Below are positions 18,965 to 27,815 of a stretch of 64,000 bases of DNA, piece after piece. Position numbers and translations under genes: made by a program. Below the pieces are notes generated by a model, which worked only from the letters and a program-made list of their open reading frames with translations, had not been told where the DNA came from and searched no databases. Each line of letters begins with the position of its first letter. Position 1 is the first letter of the stretch. Origin of the DNA: CAYLNL01 sp964385175. GTDB lineage: Bacteria; Bacteroidota; Bacteroidia; Flavobacteriales; Flavobacteriaceae. The stretch is from the NCBI GenBank assembly GCA_964385175.1, contig CAYLNL010000011.1:25951-89950 (forward strand). Direction: 5' to 3'.

Positions 18965-19075
18965 GCCAATGCGAGCCTTCCGGCTCATACCTCCCGTGTG
19001 TATGCGTATGCAGGCGCACGCACGCGTATGGGCGCACGCAGGTGCAGGCGCGATGGTTGCGGCAGTGGGGGTATA
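18965..19075 (+). repeat. A element 5, degenerate
   Basis: Only the GC-rich alternating part (CGCACGCACGCGTATGGGCG) and remnants of the first hairpin remain. It sits 3' of the carbonic anhydrase gene. Confidence 0.55.
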
Positions 19076-19130
19076 GCAAAGATTGTTTATTCTCCGGGAT
19101 GTTTACGCAAAATAACGGCTAATGCCCTTA

Positions 19131-19787
19131 TTAATTTCTGCGTTGCGAACCTAAATTTAAGGTATCGGAGTAGAATGTAGCTTCTCCTGTGGTTATGTCG
19201 TGCGTTCCGCCTACAATCCCGATTTGACCGCTCTCAATCATTTCTTTCAGGATGGGGCTGCGTTCCATAATTGATTTTATGGTTCTCTTTACATTAATGG
19301 TCGCCACATTCTCAACAAAAACGGAATTGTTAGAATTTCGGTTTGTTGTCGTGGTTGTTTCATCGTCAACCGCAGGTCTGATTTTACTGAGTAATGCCGT
19401 AAGATTGCCCATTTCTACATGGTCGCAGGCGCCTTTTACAGCCCCGCATTTGGTGTGTCCTAATACCACAATAATTTTTGAACCCGCCACCTTGCAGGCA
19501 AACTCCATACTGCCCAGGATGTCTTCATTGATGATGTTTCCGGCAATACGAACGCTGAAAATGTCTCCCAGCCCCTGGTCAAAAATCAATTCAGCAGAGG
19601 TTCGGCTGTCAATGCAGCTGAGAATTACCGCAAACGGATGTTGCCCGTCTGATGTTTCATTGGCTTGTTGTAAAAGGTTGCGATTTACTTTCAGGTTGTT
19701 TACAAATCTTTTGTTGCCTTCTTTTAATAGTTCTAATGCCATGGAGGGGGTAATGGCGGCCTGCATTTCTTTTGTTAAGGTTTTCAT
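19131..19787 (-). CDS. Beta-class carbonic anhydrase
   Basis: 218 residues. The zinc ligands and catalytic pair are visible: C58, D60 and R62 in SCIDSR, and H111 and C114 in GHTKCGAVKGA. The enzyme interconverts CO2 and bicarbonate in the cytoplasm. It is the last gene of a minus-strand set with a SulP transporter and a DUF2490 protein, which suggests that the transporter carries bicarbonate. The start is the ATG at 19787, 11 bases after the DUF2490 stop. Length is normal for Bacteroidota members. Confidence 0.93.
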   Translation of the reverse strand: MKTLTKEMQAAITPSMALELLKEGNKRFVNNLKVNRNLLQQANETSDGQHPFAVILSCIDSRTSAELIFDQGLGDIFSVRIAGNIINEDILGSMEFACKVAGSKIIVVLGHTKCGAVKGACDHVEMGNLTALLSKIRPAVDDETTTTTNRNSNNSVFVENVATINVKRTIKSIMERSPILKEMIESGQIGIVGGTHDITTGEATFYSDTLNLGSQRRN

Positions 19788-19798
19788 CTTTTATTTTT

Positions 19799-20497
19799 TT
19801 AATTGTTATGGAAGGGTATGTTGTTGAATAGTATAATTTGAAATTGAGACTGGGTTTTGTTTTCCAGCATTTGGGCCATATAGCCCGTTTCTACCCGTAA
19901 ATGCTTGTTGATGCAATAGCCAATGCCTCCGTACAAGCGGTTACGGTCAAACACCGGCTTTTCGGCATTTAAAAAAATTTCATTGTAAGCAGACAGGTAC
20001 AGTGCATTTTTTTCTAATGTTTTCTTATTTAAAGGTTTGTTTATGGATAGAAAATAACGGAAGCGTACCGTACAATCGTCACTAAAAAACCGTTCTTCTA
20101 TGCGGTAACGGTGCTGGATATAAAAATTATGGATGTTTTGTTTTGTAAGGAACTGTTGATAGATCCGGTGCTCATTTCTTACATTTTTATCTTCTGTGTT
20201 GGTGTAGGTATGAGATTGAATAAACCCATAACCTACCAAAATATTGTCGTTGTTTTCGGAAAGGTTATAGCCAATGCCGGTTCTAAAGAGTAATTGATTA
20301 GTATCATCGATAAAATTGTAACTGCGGTATTGTAGCTCGTTATGCCAATTCCATTTCGCATTTATTTTTTGGTTACCAAGATAGATAAACCAGTTGCCTA
20401 TGTCGCTTTTTTGTCCAAATAAATGGTTTGCCTGACCCATAAAAAGAATTGTAACAAGCAAATAGCGATGGGGCTTCCATGTTTTTATAGCGCTCAT
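19799..20497 (-). CDS. DUF2490 outer-membrane protein
   Basis: 232 residues from the ATG at 20497 (MSAIKTWKPHRYLLVTILFM), which begins a signal peptide; the longer frame from 20587 would run into the transporter gene. The body alternates aromatic strands (WNWHNELQYRSYNF, IYQQFLTKQNIHNFYIQHRYR), typical of the DUF2490 beta-barrel family. It begins 20 bases after the SulP stop and 11 bases before the carbonic anhydrase. It may be an outer-membrane channel working with the inner-membrane transporter; this is inferred from context. Confidence 0.8.
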   Translation of the reverse strand: MSAIKTWKPHRYLLVTILFMGQANHLFGQKSDIGNWFIYLGNQKINAKWNWHNELQYRSYNFIDDTNQLLFRTGIGYNLSENNDNILVGYGFIQSHTYTNTEDKNVRNEHRIYQQFLTKQNIHNFYIQHRYRIEERFFSDDCTVRFRYFLSINKPLNKKTLEKNALYLSAYNEIFLNAEKPVFDRNRLYGGIGYCINKHLRVETGYMAQMLENKTQSQFQIILFNNIPFHNN

Positions 20498-20516
20498 GTA
20501 CCGGGTAGTCTTTTTG

Positions 20517-22070
20517 TTATAGGTATTTTGGTTCAATAAAATGTATTTTCTCCACTTCAATATTTTTTGTTTTTGCGTTAGTCTCATAATCTTTTATCAG
20601 TTCTAACACATCATGGGCAATAGATTTTGACTTAGAACAATCAATAATTACTTTTGAGTTGGCGGGTATCGCATCCAATACCTTCATAACACCTGCTTTA
20701 TTAAAGAAAGATACTTCTTGTGCCAATTCTATATGGTGAACCTGCCGACCATTCTCGGTTGTTTCTACATCTTTTAAATGGTGTGAGTTGCGATAACTAT
20801 GACGAAGTGTATAGAAGATACCAAAAAGTAATCCTACCGTAATGCCTTTTAATAAATCGGAAGCTAAAATAGCCACTACTGTCGCCATAAAAGGGATAAA
20901 CTGTTCCCAGCCCAACTTATACATATTCTTGAAAAGCGATGGCTTTGCCAATTTGTAACCTACCATTAAAAGAATAGCGGCTAAACTTGCCAGGGGTATT
21001 CTATTTAAAACACTGGCTATTGTGAGGGCACTCACTAATAAAAATATACCGTGAAGTATGGCGGATAGTTTGGTTTTACCGCCAAAATTTATATTTGCTG
21101 AGCTCCGAACAATAACCTGCGTAACAGGTAGTCCGCCAATTAGTCCTGAAACTATATTCCCCAAGCCTTGTGCTTTCAGTTCCCTGTTGGTTGGTGTAAT
21201 TCTTTTATCAGGGTCAAGTTTGTCCGTAGCTTCTACACATAGCAACGTTTCCAGGCTGGCGACAATGGCCATTACAATGGCAATTTTCCAAACTTCAAAA
21301 TTTGCAAGTGCAGAAAAATCGGGGAAGGTAAATTGGCCGAAGAAATCTGAAATGGAACGTGGCACCGGTACGGAAACTACCTGGTTGACAGTTAAACGAA
21401 AATCAAGCAGCCCGCTTTTAAACAGGTTAAACATCAATATTCCAATGGCTACAACCACCAGCGGGCCATTAACAATACTAAAAATTTTATGCTTTTTAAC
21501 CAATACTTTATCCCAAAGAACCAGAATGGCTAAGGAAATGGCCCCGATAAGCGCTGCCCCCGGGGTTATAAACTCAAATGCCTTAATTAGTTCAGAGAAG
21601 GTGGTTTCTCCATCCGCCTGAAAAAACTGGTCATCGCCAAAAGCATCTTTATCCCAGCCTAATGCGTGGGGAATTTGCTTTAATATAATTAGCAACCCAA
21701 TGCCTGTAAGCATTCCTTTGATTACAGAAGATGGAAAAAAGTAGGCTACAAAGCCCGCTTTTGCAAATCCCAAAATCAATTGAAACACCCCGGCTAAAAC
21801 CACAGCCGTTAAAAAGGCTGTCCACGAACCGCCCAGTGCTGCAATAGAGGTTAACACTATCACGGCTAAACCCGCGGCAGGCCCGCTGACCCCTAAGGGC
21901 GAACCGCTTGCTGTACCTACCACTATACCGCCTACGATACCTGCAATAATACCTGCAAATAAGGGCGCACCCGATGCCAATGCAATTCCAAGACATAATG
22001 GAACCGCAACAAAAAATACTACAATACTTGCCGGAAGGTCGTATTTAATGGTTTTAAAGGTTGATTTCAT
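20517..22070 (-). CDS. SulP-family anion transporter (probable bicarbonate)
   Basis: 517 residues with about ten hydrophobic segments and a short C-terminal STAS domain (AGVMKVLDAIPANSKVIIDC). The SulP signature region reads GVSGPAAGLAVIVLTSIAAL near residue 60. SulP proteins move sulfate, bicarbonate or other anions across the inner membrane. A beta-carbonic anhydrase gene in the same transcript makes bicarbonate the likely substrate. It is the first gene of its operon, divergent from a TetR regulator with a palindrome between them. Confidence 0.9.
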   Translation of the reverse strand: MKSTFKTIKYDLPASIVVFFVAVPLCLGIALASGAPLFAGIIAGIVGGIVVGTASGSPLGVSGPAAGLAVIVLTSIAALGGSWTAFLTAVVLAGVFQLILGFAKAGFVAYFFPSSVIKGMLTGIGLLIILKQIPHALGWDKDAFGDDQFFQADGETTFSELIKAFEFITPGAALIGAISLAILVLWDKVLVKKHKIFSIVNGPLVVVAIGILMFNLFKSGLLDFRLTVNQVVSVPVPRSISDFFGQFTFPDFSALANFEVWKIAIVMAIVASLETLLCVEATDKLDPDKRITPTNRELKAQGLGNIVSGLIGGLPVTQVIVRSSANINFGGKTKLSAILHGIFLLVSALTIASVLNRIPLASLAAILLMVGYKLAKPSLFKNMYKLGWEQFIPFMATVVAILASDLLKGITVGLLFGIFYTLRHSYRNSHHLKDVETTENGRQVHHIELAQEVSFFNKAGVMKVLDAIPANSKVIIDCSKSKSIAHDVLELIKDYETNAKTKNIEVEKIHFIEPKYL

Positions 22071-22095
22071 TCTCGTGAAAATTTAAAATTCGGGG

Positions 22096-22103
22096 TAAAG
22101 ATA
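22096..22103 (-). promoter_or_regulatory. -7-like element of sulP operon
   Basis: TATCTTTA on the minus strand, one base from the TANNTTTG consensus and 25 bases before the start codon. Confidence 0.45.
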
Positions 22104-22118
22104 GAAATATTATTTTAT

Positions 22119-22137
22119 ATGGTAGTATTACTATCAT
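22119..22137. promoter_or_regulatory. Candidate TetR operator between tetR and sulP
   Basis: ATGGTAGTA and TACTATCAT are separated by one base and match at 8 of 9 positions. The site lies just upstream of the -7 elements of both divergent genes, where a dimeric TetR protein could control both. Confidence 0.65.
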
Positions 22138-22162
22138 AAAAGAATGTGAAAATATTTTTTAG

Positions 22163-22170
22163 TACTTTTG
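22163..22170 (+). promoter_or_regulatory. -7 promoter element of tetR gene
   Basis: TACTTTTG, 34 bases before the ATG at 22205. Confidence 0.6.
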
Positions 22171-22204
22171 TAGCCTCTTTGTTCACAGGAAAAATTCAGG
22201 TACA

Positions 22205-22882
22205 ATGCAATTACAGATACAGATTAGAATAAACGAAGCATTGTTTCTTCGCGACCCTCAAAGCTCTGAATTGGGGAAAAAAATCCTGAAACATAGCATC
22301 CAGATGGTTTACAGCATTGGGTTTGAAGCGTTTACTTTTAAAAAATTGGCAGACGAAGTAGGAACTACGGAAGCCGGGGTTTACCGTTACTTTGAAAATA
22401 AGCATAAACTGCTGGTTTACTTAACAGCCTGGTATTGGGGCTGGCTTGAGTTCCAGATACTGTTTCATACCAACAACATCACAGACCCGGTTGTGAAGTT
22501 GAAAAAGGTAATTACGCTGCTTGCAAAAACGGTTGAAGACGATGAGCAAACAAGTTTTATTAATGAGAGCCTGCTTCATAAAATTATTATTACCGAAGGC
22601 TCAAAGGCATATCTCACCAAACAGGTGAGCGAAGATAATAAGCAACAATTTTTTAAGCCCTATAAAGACCTTTGCGCTGCGGTAGGGACCATGATAACAG
22701 CATGTAGCCCAACATATAAGTACCCGAAATCGTTAGCCACTACCATAATAGAGATGGCGCATTTTCAAAATTTTTTTATGCATAACCTGCCTGCCTTAAC
22801 CGATTTTGGAAAAAGCAAACAAGAAAAAGAGATAATTGCTTTTCTTACTAACCTGGTTTTTTCCGCTATAAAGAAGGAGTAG
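22205..22882 (+). CDS. TetR/AcrR-family transcriptional regulator
   Basis: 225 residues. The N-terminal helix-turn-helix reads FTFKKLADEVGTTEAGVYRY, followed by FENKHKLLVYL, a standard TetR DNA-binding domain at about 35-80. The helical C-terminal part should bind a ligand. The gene is divergent from the SulP-DUF2490-carbonic anhydrase set, with a palindrome in between, so it probably controls that operon and itself. It ends opposite the CBS gene, with A element 6 between them. Confidence 0.88.
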   Translation: MQLQIQIRINEALFLRDPQSSELGKKILKHSIQMVYSIGFEAFTFKKLADEVGTTEAGVYRYFENKHKLLVYLTAWYWGWLEFQILFHTNNITDPVVKLKKVITLLAKTVEDDEQTSFINESLLHKIIITEGSKAYLTKQVSEDNKQQFFKPYKDLCAAVGTMITACSPTYKYPKSLATTIIEMAHFQNFFMHNLPALTDFGKSKQEKEIIAFLTNLVFSAIKKE

Positions 22883-22944
22883 CGGGTATTTTTGAACCTC
22901 CGGCCCAAAGTTACACGGTCGCTATTTAGTTTCAGCTAATGTTT

Positions 22945-23097
22945 CGCCCGGGCTCATCCACCCTGCCTTGTACGGGCTCTCCCGCATGTGGGCACGCCAT
23001 ACGCGCGTGTATAGGGGCGCGAGCGTAACGCTTACGCCGGCGAGGGGAAAAACAACAAACAGGATGGTGTAAGGTCGGGAGACTTTGCGGAGCGGTT
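22945..23097 (+). repeat. A element 6
   Basis: The copy lacks the first hairpin but keeps the GC-rich centre and the second hairpin region ending GGGAGACTTTGCGGAGCGG. It lies between the convergent tetR and CBS genes and could terminate both. Confidence 0.75.
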
Positions 23098-23140
23098 TTT
23101 AAAAAATGGCTAACAGGTAAAAATCGTTTATCAGAAAGTA

Positions 23141-23557
23141 TTAATATTGGTCTAACATATACTTAATGATATCTGTGGTGGTAACAATGCCTTTGAGTGC
23201 GTTTCCATCTACTACCGGCAATGCGTGAAAAGGCTCTTTTGCAAAAATCTCTGCTACCTCTTTAATGGCATCATCGGGGCTTACCGTTCTTGGATTAGAA
23301 GTCATCACCTGTGATATACTCAGCATATCTAACACAGCCTCATCGGCATTATCCTGGTTTTCAAACAATCCGCCAAAAGTAAGTCGGTTCAGGTCTGTAG
23401 CGCTTATAATCCCTATAACCTTATTGCCTTTGGTTACTGGCATGTGCCTGATTTTCTCGTTTTTAAAAGTTCTCATAACCTCTCTCAAGGAATCGCTCTC
23501 ATTGGCCACACTCACATGGGCAGTCATAATTTTACTAACGGGCTCTCGTTTTTTCAT
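23141..23557 (-). CDS. CBS-pair domain protein
   Basis: 138 residues made of two CBS motifs: VSKIMTAHVSVANESDSLREV at 6-26 with HMPVTKGNKVIGIISATDL, and VMTSNPRTVSPDDAIKEVAE at 83-102 with HALPVVDGNALKGIVTTTDI. Such stand-alone pairs bind adenosine nucleotides and sense energy state. No effector domain is attached. Single gene with its own TATCTTTG element. Confidence 0.9.
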   Translation of the reverse strand: MKKREPVSKIMTAHVSVANESDSLREVMRTFKNEKIRHMPVTKGNKVIGIISATDLNRLTFGGLFENQDNADEAVLDMLSISQVMTSNPRTVSPDDAIKEVAEIFAKEPFHALPVVDGNALKGIVTTTDIIKYMLDQY

Positions 23558-23585
23558 AAATAATAATGTATTGTGTTTGTCGTGT

Positions 23586-23593
23586 CAAAGATA
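23586..23593 (-). promoter_or_regulatory. -7 promoter element of CBS gene
   Basis: TATCTTTG on the minus strand, 28 bases before the start codon. Confidence 0.6.
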
Positions 23594-23704
23594 GCGTAAT
23601 TGCGGTTATACAATGTTGTGTACAGTATTTTTTCTTTTCATTTTCTTAAGTCTATTATCTTCAAAATAAACTCTATACGTTTTTGTCTTTTCAGGTTGAA
23701 TAAA

Positions 23705-24058
23705 TTACTGAATTGTCACATCATAATTTCGGTCAGTGAATAGTCCGTAGTATATTCCAGTTAAGGACTCCTTGATGCTTAAATAACAAAAATTGTCTGA
23801 AATGATTAATAGTCGTTTTTCGTATTCCTCTTCCCAATAATGTGATTTTAAAAGAAAAAGAGCTTCGCAATCATGTTTTATGTATTGCTCGATATTCTCT
23901 TCTTCAGTCATATTTCTATGCCAATAAACCCATTCATTTTTTCCCGGGTTGTAATTTATATCTTGAAATTTGAAAATATCTATGGGCTTATTTTCTTCAA
24001 TAAATAACTCGGTGTCTATTTCAAGGCAAATTCCTTTATGATTTTGCGAGTATTGAGC
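23705..24058 (-). pseudogene. DUF2971-like gene, 5' truncated
   Basis: The frame is open from an in-frame TAG at 24059-24061 to a stop at 23705. It reads SQNHKGICLEID near the start, and LLKSHYWEEEYEKRLLI and SLTGIYYGLF near the end, which are the later conserved parts of DUF2971 proteins. The N-terminal third of that family is missing, and the break lies directly where A element 7 begins. A Met (about residue 50) could start a 68-residue fragment, but that would lack the core. I regard it as a gene cut off by insertion or recombination at the repeat. Confidence 0.7.
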
Positions 24059-24069
24059 CTACCTCCCCC

Positions 24070-24254
24070 CCTACCTCACGAATCCTTTCGGGTGGTATTT
24101 TGCTCCCTCGCTCCGCAAAGTCTCCCGGCTTTGCACCATACCATTCCTCCTCGCGGGCGGGCACTCATGCCCTCGCCCCGCGCGTGTACAGGCGCGTCCC
24201 CGCACGGGAGTGTTTTTTATTTTCGTTCTGAAGTTGGGAGATTTCGGGGAGCGG
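24070..24254 (-). repeat. A element 7 (reverse orientation)
   Basis: Reverse copy ending GAGATTTCGGGGAGCGGG. It is nearly identical to A element 8 at 28850, including the CCCCCCTACCTCACGAATCC edge, in the same direction. The pair brackets the helicase cassette. Confidence 0.9.
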
Positions 24255-24277
24255 GATGTTAAATAAAAGGTTTTTGG

Positions 24278-24285
24278 TATATTTA
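24278..24285 (+). promoter_or_regulatory. -7-like element upstream of helicase cassette
   Basis: TATATTTA, one base from TANNTTTG, just before the C repeat and 177 bases before the helicase start. Confidence 0.4.
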
Positions 24286-24327
24286 CCATATCAACAAGTT
24301 GGCGAAAATGCCTTAGGCACTATCCGC

Positions 24328-24420
24328 TAACAAGCAGATAAAGCAAATTGCGGCTAAAGGCTTTCCGTTGATTCGTAGAGCAAGTTCTACAACCAACTCG
24401 CCTTATCCGACTGTCCGTTA
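24328..24420 (-). repeat. C element 1, attC-like palindrome
   Basis: A 93-bp element from TAACAAGCAGATAAAGC to CCTTATCCGACTGTCCGTTA. The arms pair as GATAA(A/G)GC(A/G)A(A/G)TTG with CAACTCGCCTTATC. The outer flank ATGCCTTAGGCACTATCCG is also shared with the copy at 57801. It lies upstream of the helicase gene. TAAC...GTTA ends and length resemble integron attC sites. Confidence 0.8.
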
Positions 24421-24461
24421 TCGGATATTCTATGACAGACCCTACAACAATTAAATGACAC

Positions 24462-27400
24462 TTGGAAACGATAGGACAACAAAATATAATTCAGGAGTTA
24501 CGACAACTCAACGACAACCTAACACTTTGGTTAGCGGAGAGCAGTGACGGGCAGACATTTGAGGTTCTTACAATCAAACCAAACAGCGACTACCAACCAT
24601 TACTTGGCAGACTTCTCAATCGTGAAATTTTACCATTAGCCAACAAAGACATTGAAGGCATACAAAAAATAATCCGTGCAAACTTTGACACGACAAATAA
24701 AGTTCGCTACATCGTTTACGAACATCTAGACAACTTTCAGCCAATTTATAAGCCGACAATAAAAGCACTAAAATCTTTACTGACAGGACTTGACTTGTTG
24801 AAAAAGCAAAACCGCTTCGGCTTTGTAATTTCAGACGAAACAATAATGACAAACGGAAGCAAAGCTTCGCTACGCTTCGTTGGTCTTTATGACTTGTTCC
24901 AACAGCAAAATCTAATCAATCAAAAGTTTCTTGCACCCGAACTGACAGAAAACGCAAGACCAAGTTTTCAGTCAGACATCTATTCTGTTTTTTCAGTTTT
25001 TAAAGACATTCTTGCAACGAACAACGATGAAACTTTGAAAGCGATTTTTGAAAAATCGCTTTCAGAAAAACGGACAAGCCGTTTTGCTAAGTATTCTGAA
25101 ATTATTGAGGAACTTGAAAAAGTTAAAGTTTCAGCAAATTCAATTCATAATAGCGGACAACTTGCAATTAAGGTTGTAGTCAAGCAAGAGGATAATGAAA
25201 AGTTTCAGCCGACATTAAACGAAATGAACAATACTTGTTCGTTTTTGCTTGACCGAAAACTTTCTGAGGGCAAAGGACAAATTACAGGACAATTTTCTAC
25301 AAAGAATTTTAGCGGAAGATTTTTTGCAGACAGTGAAGGACATATTTTCATACCTGTTCAACACATTCAAAATAGACCGCTTCAAAAAGTAATTCAACAA
25401 GGTTTCGCAAGTGAATACGGTTTTGATTTCAGACCAACCAAATACTTTGATTGCTTTCGCTATTTTTATGACAAATGGGAGTTACTAAACACGATTTCAG
25501 AACTAAACCATACAAAACAAGACTTGCTAAAGAAGTGGCAAACACTTCCCGACCAAGAAAGAGAATACATTGAAGAAAACGCTTTCAAAGCAGCTTATAC
25601 TGAACGAGAGGAAAGCAAAAATAACCCTTCAAATGTTCGCTTTAAACTTACAGACCAATTTAGAAATTGGGACAAACTAAAAGAGCTAAAAAGAAATCAA
25701 ATAAACCTTTCAATTGATGATAAAATCATTGGCAAAATTCAGGACTACAACCCAACGGACTGTTTTCTGATTATAAAAGATGCAAAAGCTACAGTTGATG
25801 AAATTCCCGAAAATGGCGAATTGCTTCAAGATGTGAGGATGGAAACAAGTCAATTCAAAAAGCAAGTTGAAGCGTGTAAAAAGTTTGAAAACAAAGACGT
25901 TGTTAATCCTGAATTGTGTGCAATACTTGCAACGCCTGAAAGAATACCAACGCCCAACAGAGTTGATATTGATTACAACTATTTCAAGGACGAAGTAATT
26001 AACCCAAATCTTAAAACGGACGACACACAAAGAGAGGCTGTCCTTGAAGCATTGCATTACAAACCTGTTTATCTAATTCAAGGACCGCCCGGAACGGGCA
26101 AAACAACGGTTATCGTTGAACTCATTCAGCAAATCATTAAGCAAAACAGTAACGCTAAAATTTTAGTTACTTCTCAATCAAACTTAGCCGTTGATAATGT
26201 TTTGGAACGTTTGCCCGAAAACATTTTGTTTATGCGTTTGGCAACAGACGAGGACAGAATTAGCAACGAAATCAAAGAACACTCTTTTCAAAGTAAGCTA
26301 AAATATTGGGTAAATGATACGCAAGAAAAGTCAACCGAATTTTTTAGCGAACATTATCAAGACAAATTAAAAGATAAGGCGTTACTTAGTTTTTATAACT
26401 TCTATTCAAACATAAACACCAACAGCCAAACGGCTTTTGCTGATTTTTCAAGACTTTTGCGATTGCAAAACCAATATGTAAAAGGACTTTTTGAAAAAGC
26501 GAACAACATAAAAGAAGTTGATAAAGTTTTTAATGAGAAGTTAGGAAAAGAATTTCAGCAACTCAAAAAAATACAAAAAGATTGGTTTGCTTTTCTTTCA
26601 AACGCAGATACAGACGAGGGCGAAGTAAAAAAATCAATGCTTAATGACGGAAGCACAGAAATTGATTTGCGAACAGCATTTGTAAAATCTGTAAATGTGA
26701 TTGGTGCAACTTGTATTCATATAGCAAGTAGTCAATACAGCAAAATCAATTTCCGTTTTGATTATGTGATAATGGACGAAAGCAGTAAAGCATCGCCAGC
26801 CGAAAATCTTGTTCCAATAAATATGGGACACAACATTATTTTGATTGGCGACCACAAGCAACTTCCGCCTGTAATTACAAGAGAGGAAGCAGTTAAACAA
26901 AAAGTAAAAGAGAAGTTAGAGGACAACGGACTTGATATTGAAAAGGAGTTTGGCGAAAGTTTGTTTGAAAAACTAATTGTTGCGTTTGATGAAAATCCAA
27001 GTTTGCAGAGCTATATCCGAATGTTGGACATTCAATATCGTATGCCCAGACAAATTGGAAATCTCATTTCAAAATTTTTCTATGACGGAAAATTGAAAAA
27101 TCCAGACACATTAATACTTCCAAACTTTGACAAAGACAAGTTTCACGGTTTGAAACTTAAAAAGGAAATAGCAACAATTTATGACACAACAACAGAAACG
27201 GAAATTGAAGTCCCTAATTCTGTAATTTTCGTAAGCACTTCAAACCAACCAAATCCAAACGACAACAACAACAAGTTTGACAGACGAAACGAGTGCAACA
27301 AAAATGTTATCAGAGAAATATTGAAACAGCTTAATCAACTTTATCCCGACAATCTGAAAAGAGAAAAACCGCTTACAATTGGAATAATTGCGGGTTATCG

Positions 27401-27815
27401 TGGACAAGTAAAAATGCTAACAGAAAACATTGATTTGTTTCAATACAAAAACTTTGTTTTGAAAACCAAAGAGAAAGGCGAGGACGGAAACGAAACAGAA
27501 AAAACAGAGCCTTTAATTGAAATCAACACGGTTGATAAATTTCAAGGTGCAGAAAGGGACATCATAATTTATGACATTGTAAAGAGTGATAAAGGTGCAG
27601 GAAATATTGGTTTTCTTGACGACTACCGAAGAATTAACGTTGCATTTTCAAGAGTAAAACGATTATTGATTGTTGTTGGCGACAGCGAATATATTTTGAA
27701 ACGAGCAACGCTAAATCCAAACGGCAAATTCAAAGAATTTAAACTAAAAGACATTGTTGCTGAACTTGACAAGCAAGGTGTAATTGTTCACAGCTTAAAC
27801 GAAATGATACAATGA
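24462..27815 (+). CDS. Pseudokinase-SF1 helicase fusion, probable defence protein
   Basis: 1117 residues from a TTG start; a stop lies two codons upstream and no ATG fits. Residues 1-200 resemble a protein kinase: IVYEHLDN in the hinge region and KFLAPELTENARPSFQSDIY in the APE and helix-F region. The catalytic loop lacks a recognisable HRD Asp/Lys pair, so it is probably a pseudokinase. The C-terminal half is an SF1 (UPF1-like) helicase: Walker A GPPGTGKTT near 543, MDESSKASP near 768, GDHKQLPP, QYRMPRQIG near 857, TVDKFQGAERD near 1023 and NVAFSRVKRLL. Kinase plus SF1 helicase recalls MkoA of the Mokosh defence system. It overlaps the next gene as ATGA. Confidence 0.85.
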   Translation: METIGQQNIIQELRQLNDNLTLWLAESSDGQTFEVLTIKPNSDYQPLLGRLLNREILPLANKDIEGIQKIIRANFDTTNKVRYIVYEHLDNFQPIYKPTIKALKSLLTGLDLLKKQNRFGFVISDETIMTNGSKASLRFVGLYDLFQQQNLINQKFLAPELTENARPSFQSDIYSVFSVFKDILATNNDETLKAIFEKSLSEKRTSRFAKYSEIIEELEKVKVSANSIHNSGQLAIKVVVKQEDNEKFQPTLNEMNNTCSFLLDRKLSEGKGQITGQFSTKNFSGRFFADSEGHIFIPVQHIQNRPLQKVIQQGFASEYGFDFRPTKYFDCFRYFYDKWELLNTISELNHTKQDLLKKWQTLPDQEREYIEENAFKAAYTEREESKNNPSNVRFKLTDQFRNWDKLKELKRNQINLSIDDKIIGKIQDYNPTDCFLIIKDAKATVDEIPENGELLQDVRMETSQFKKQVEACKKFENKDVVNPELCAILATPERIPTPNRVDIDYNYFKDEVINPNLKTDDTQREAVLEALHYKPVYLIQGPPGTGKTTVIVELIQQIIKQNSNAKILVTSQSNLAVDNVLERLPENILFMRLATDEDRISNEIKEHSFQSKLKYWVNDTQEKSTEFFSEHYQDKLKDKALLSFYNFYSNINTNSQTAFADFSRLLRLQNQYVKGLFEKANNIKEVDKVFNEKLGKEFQQLKKIQKDWFAFLSNADTDEGEVKKSMLNDGSTEIDLRTAFVKSVNVIGATCIHIASSQYSKINFRFDYVIMDESSKASPAENLVPINMGHNIILIGDHKQLPPVITREEAVKQKVKEKLEDNGLDIEKEFGESLFEKLIVAFDENPSLQSYIRMLDIQYRMPRQIGNLISKFFYDGKLKNPDTLILPNFDKDKFHGLKLKKEIATIYDTTTETEIEVPNSVIFVSTSNQPNPNDNNNKFDRRNECNKNVIREILKQLNQLYPDNLKREKPLTIGIIAGYRGQVKMLTENIDLFQYKNFVLKTKEKGEDGNETEKTEPLIEINTVDKFQGAERDIIIYDIVKSDKGAGNIGFLDDYRRINVAFSRVKRLLIVVGDSEYILKRATLNPNGKFKEFKLKDIVAELDKQGVIVHSLNEMIQ

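Noticed and set aside
24071..24289. Open frames through A elements (Arg/Ala/Gly-rich peptides, here and in most other copies)
   Set aside because: GC-rich repeats are open in several frames at once; the peptides differ with repeat divergence, and hairpin structure rather than codons is conserved.
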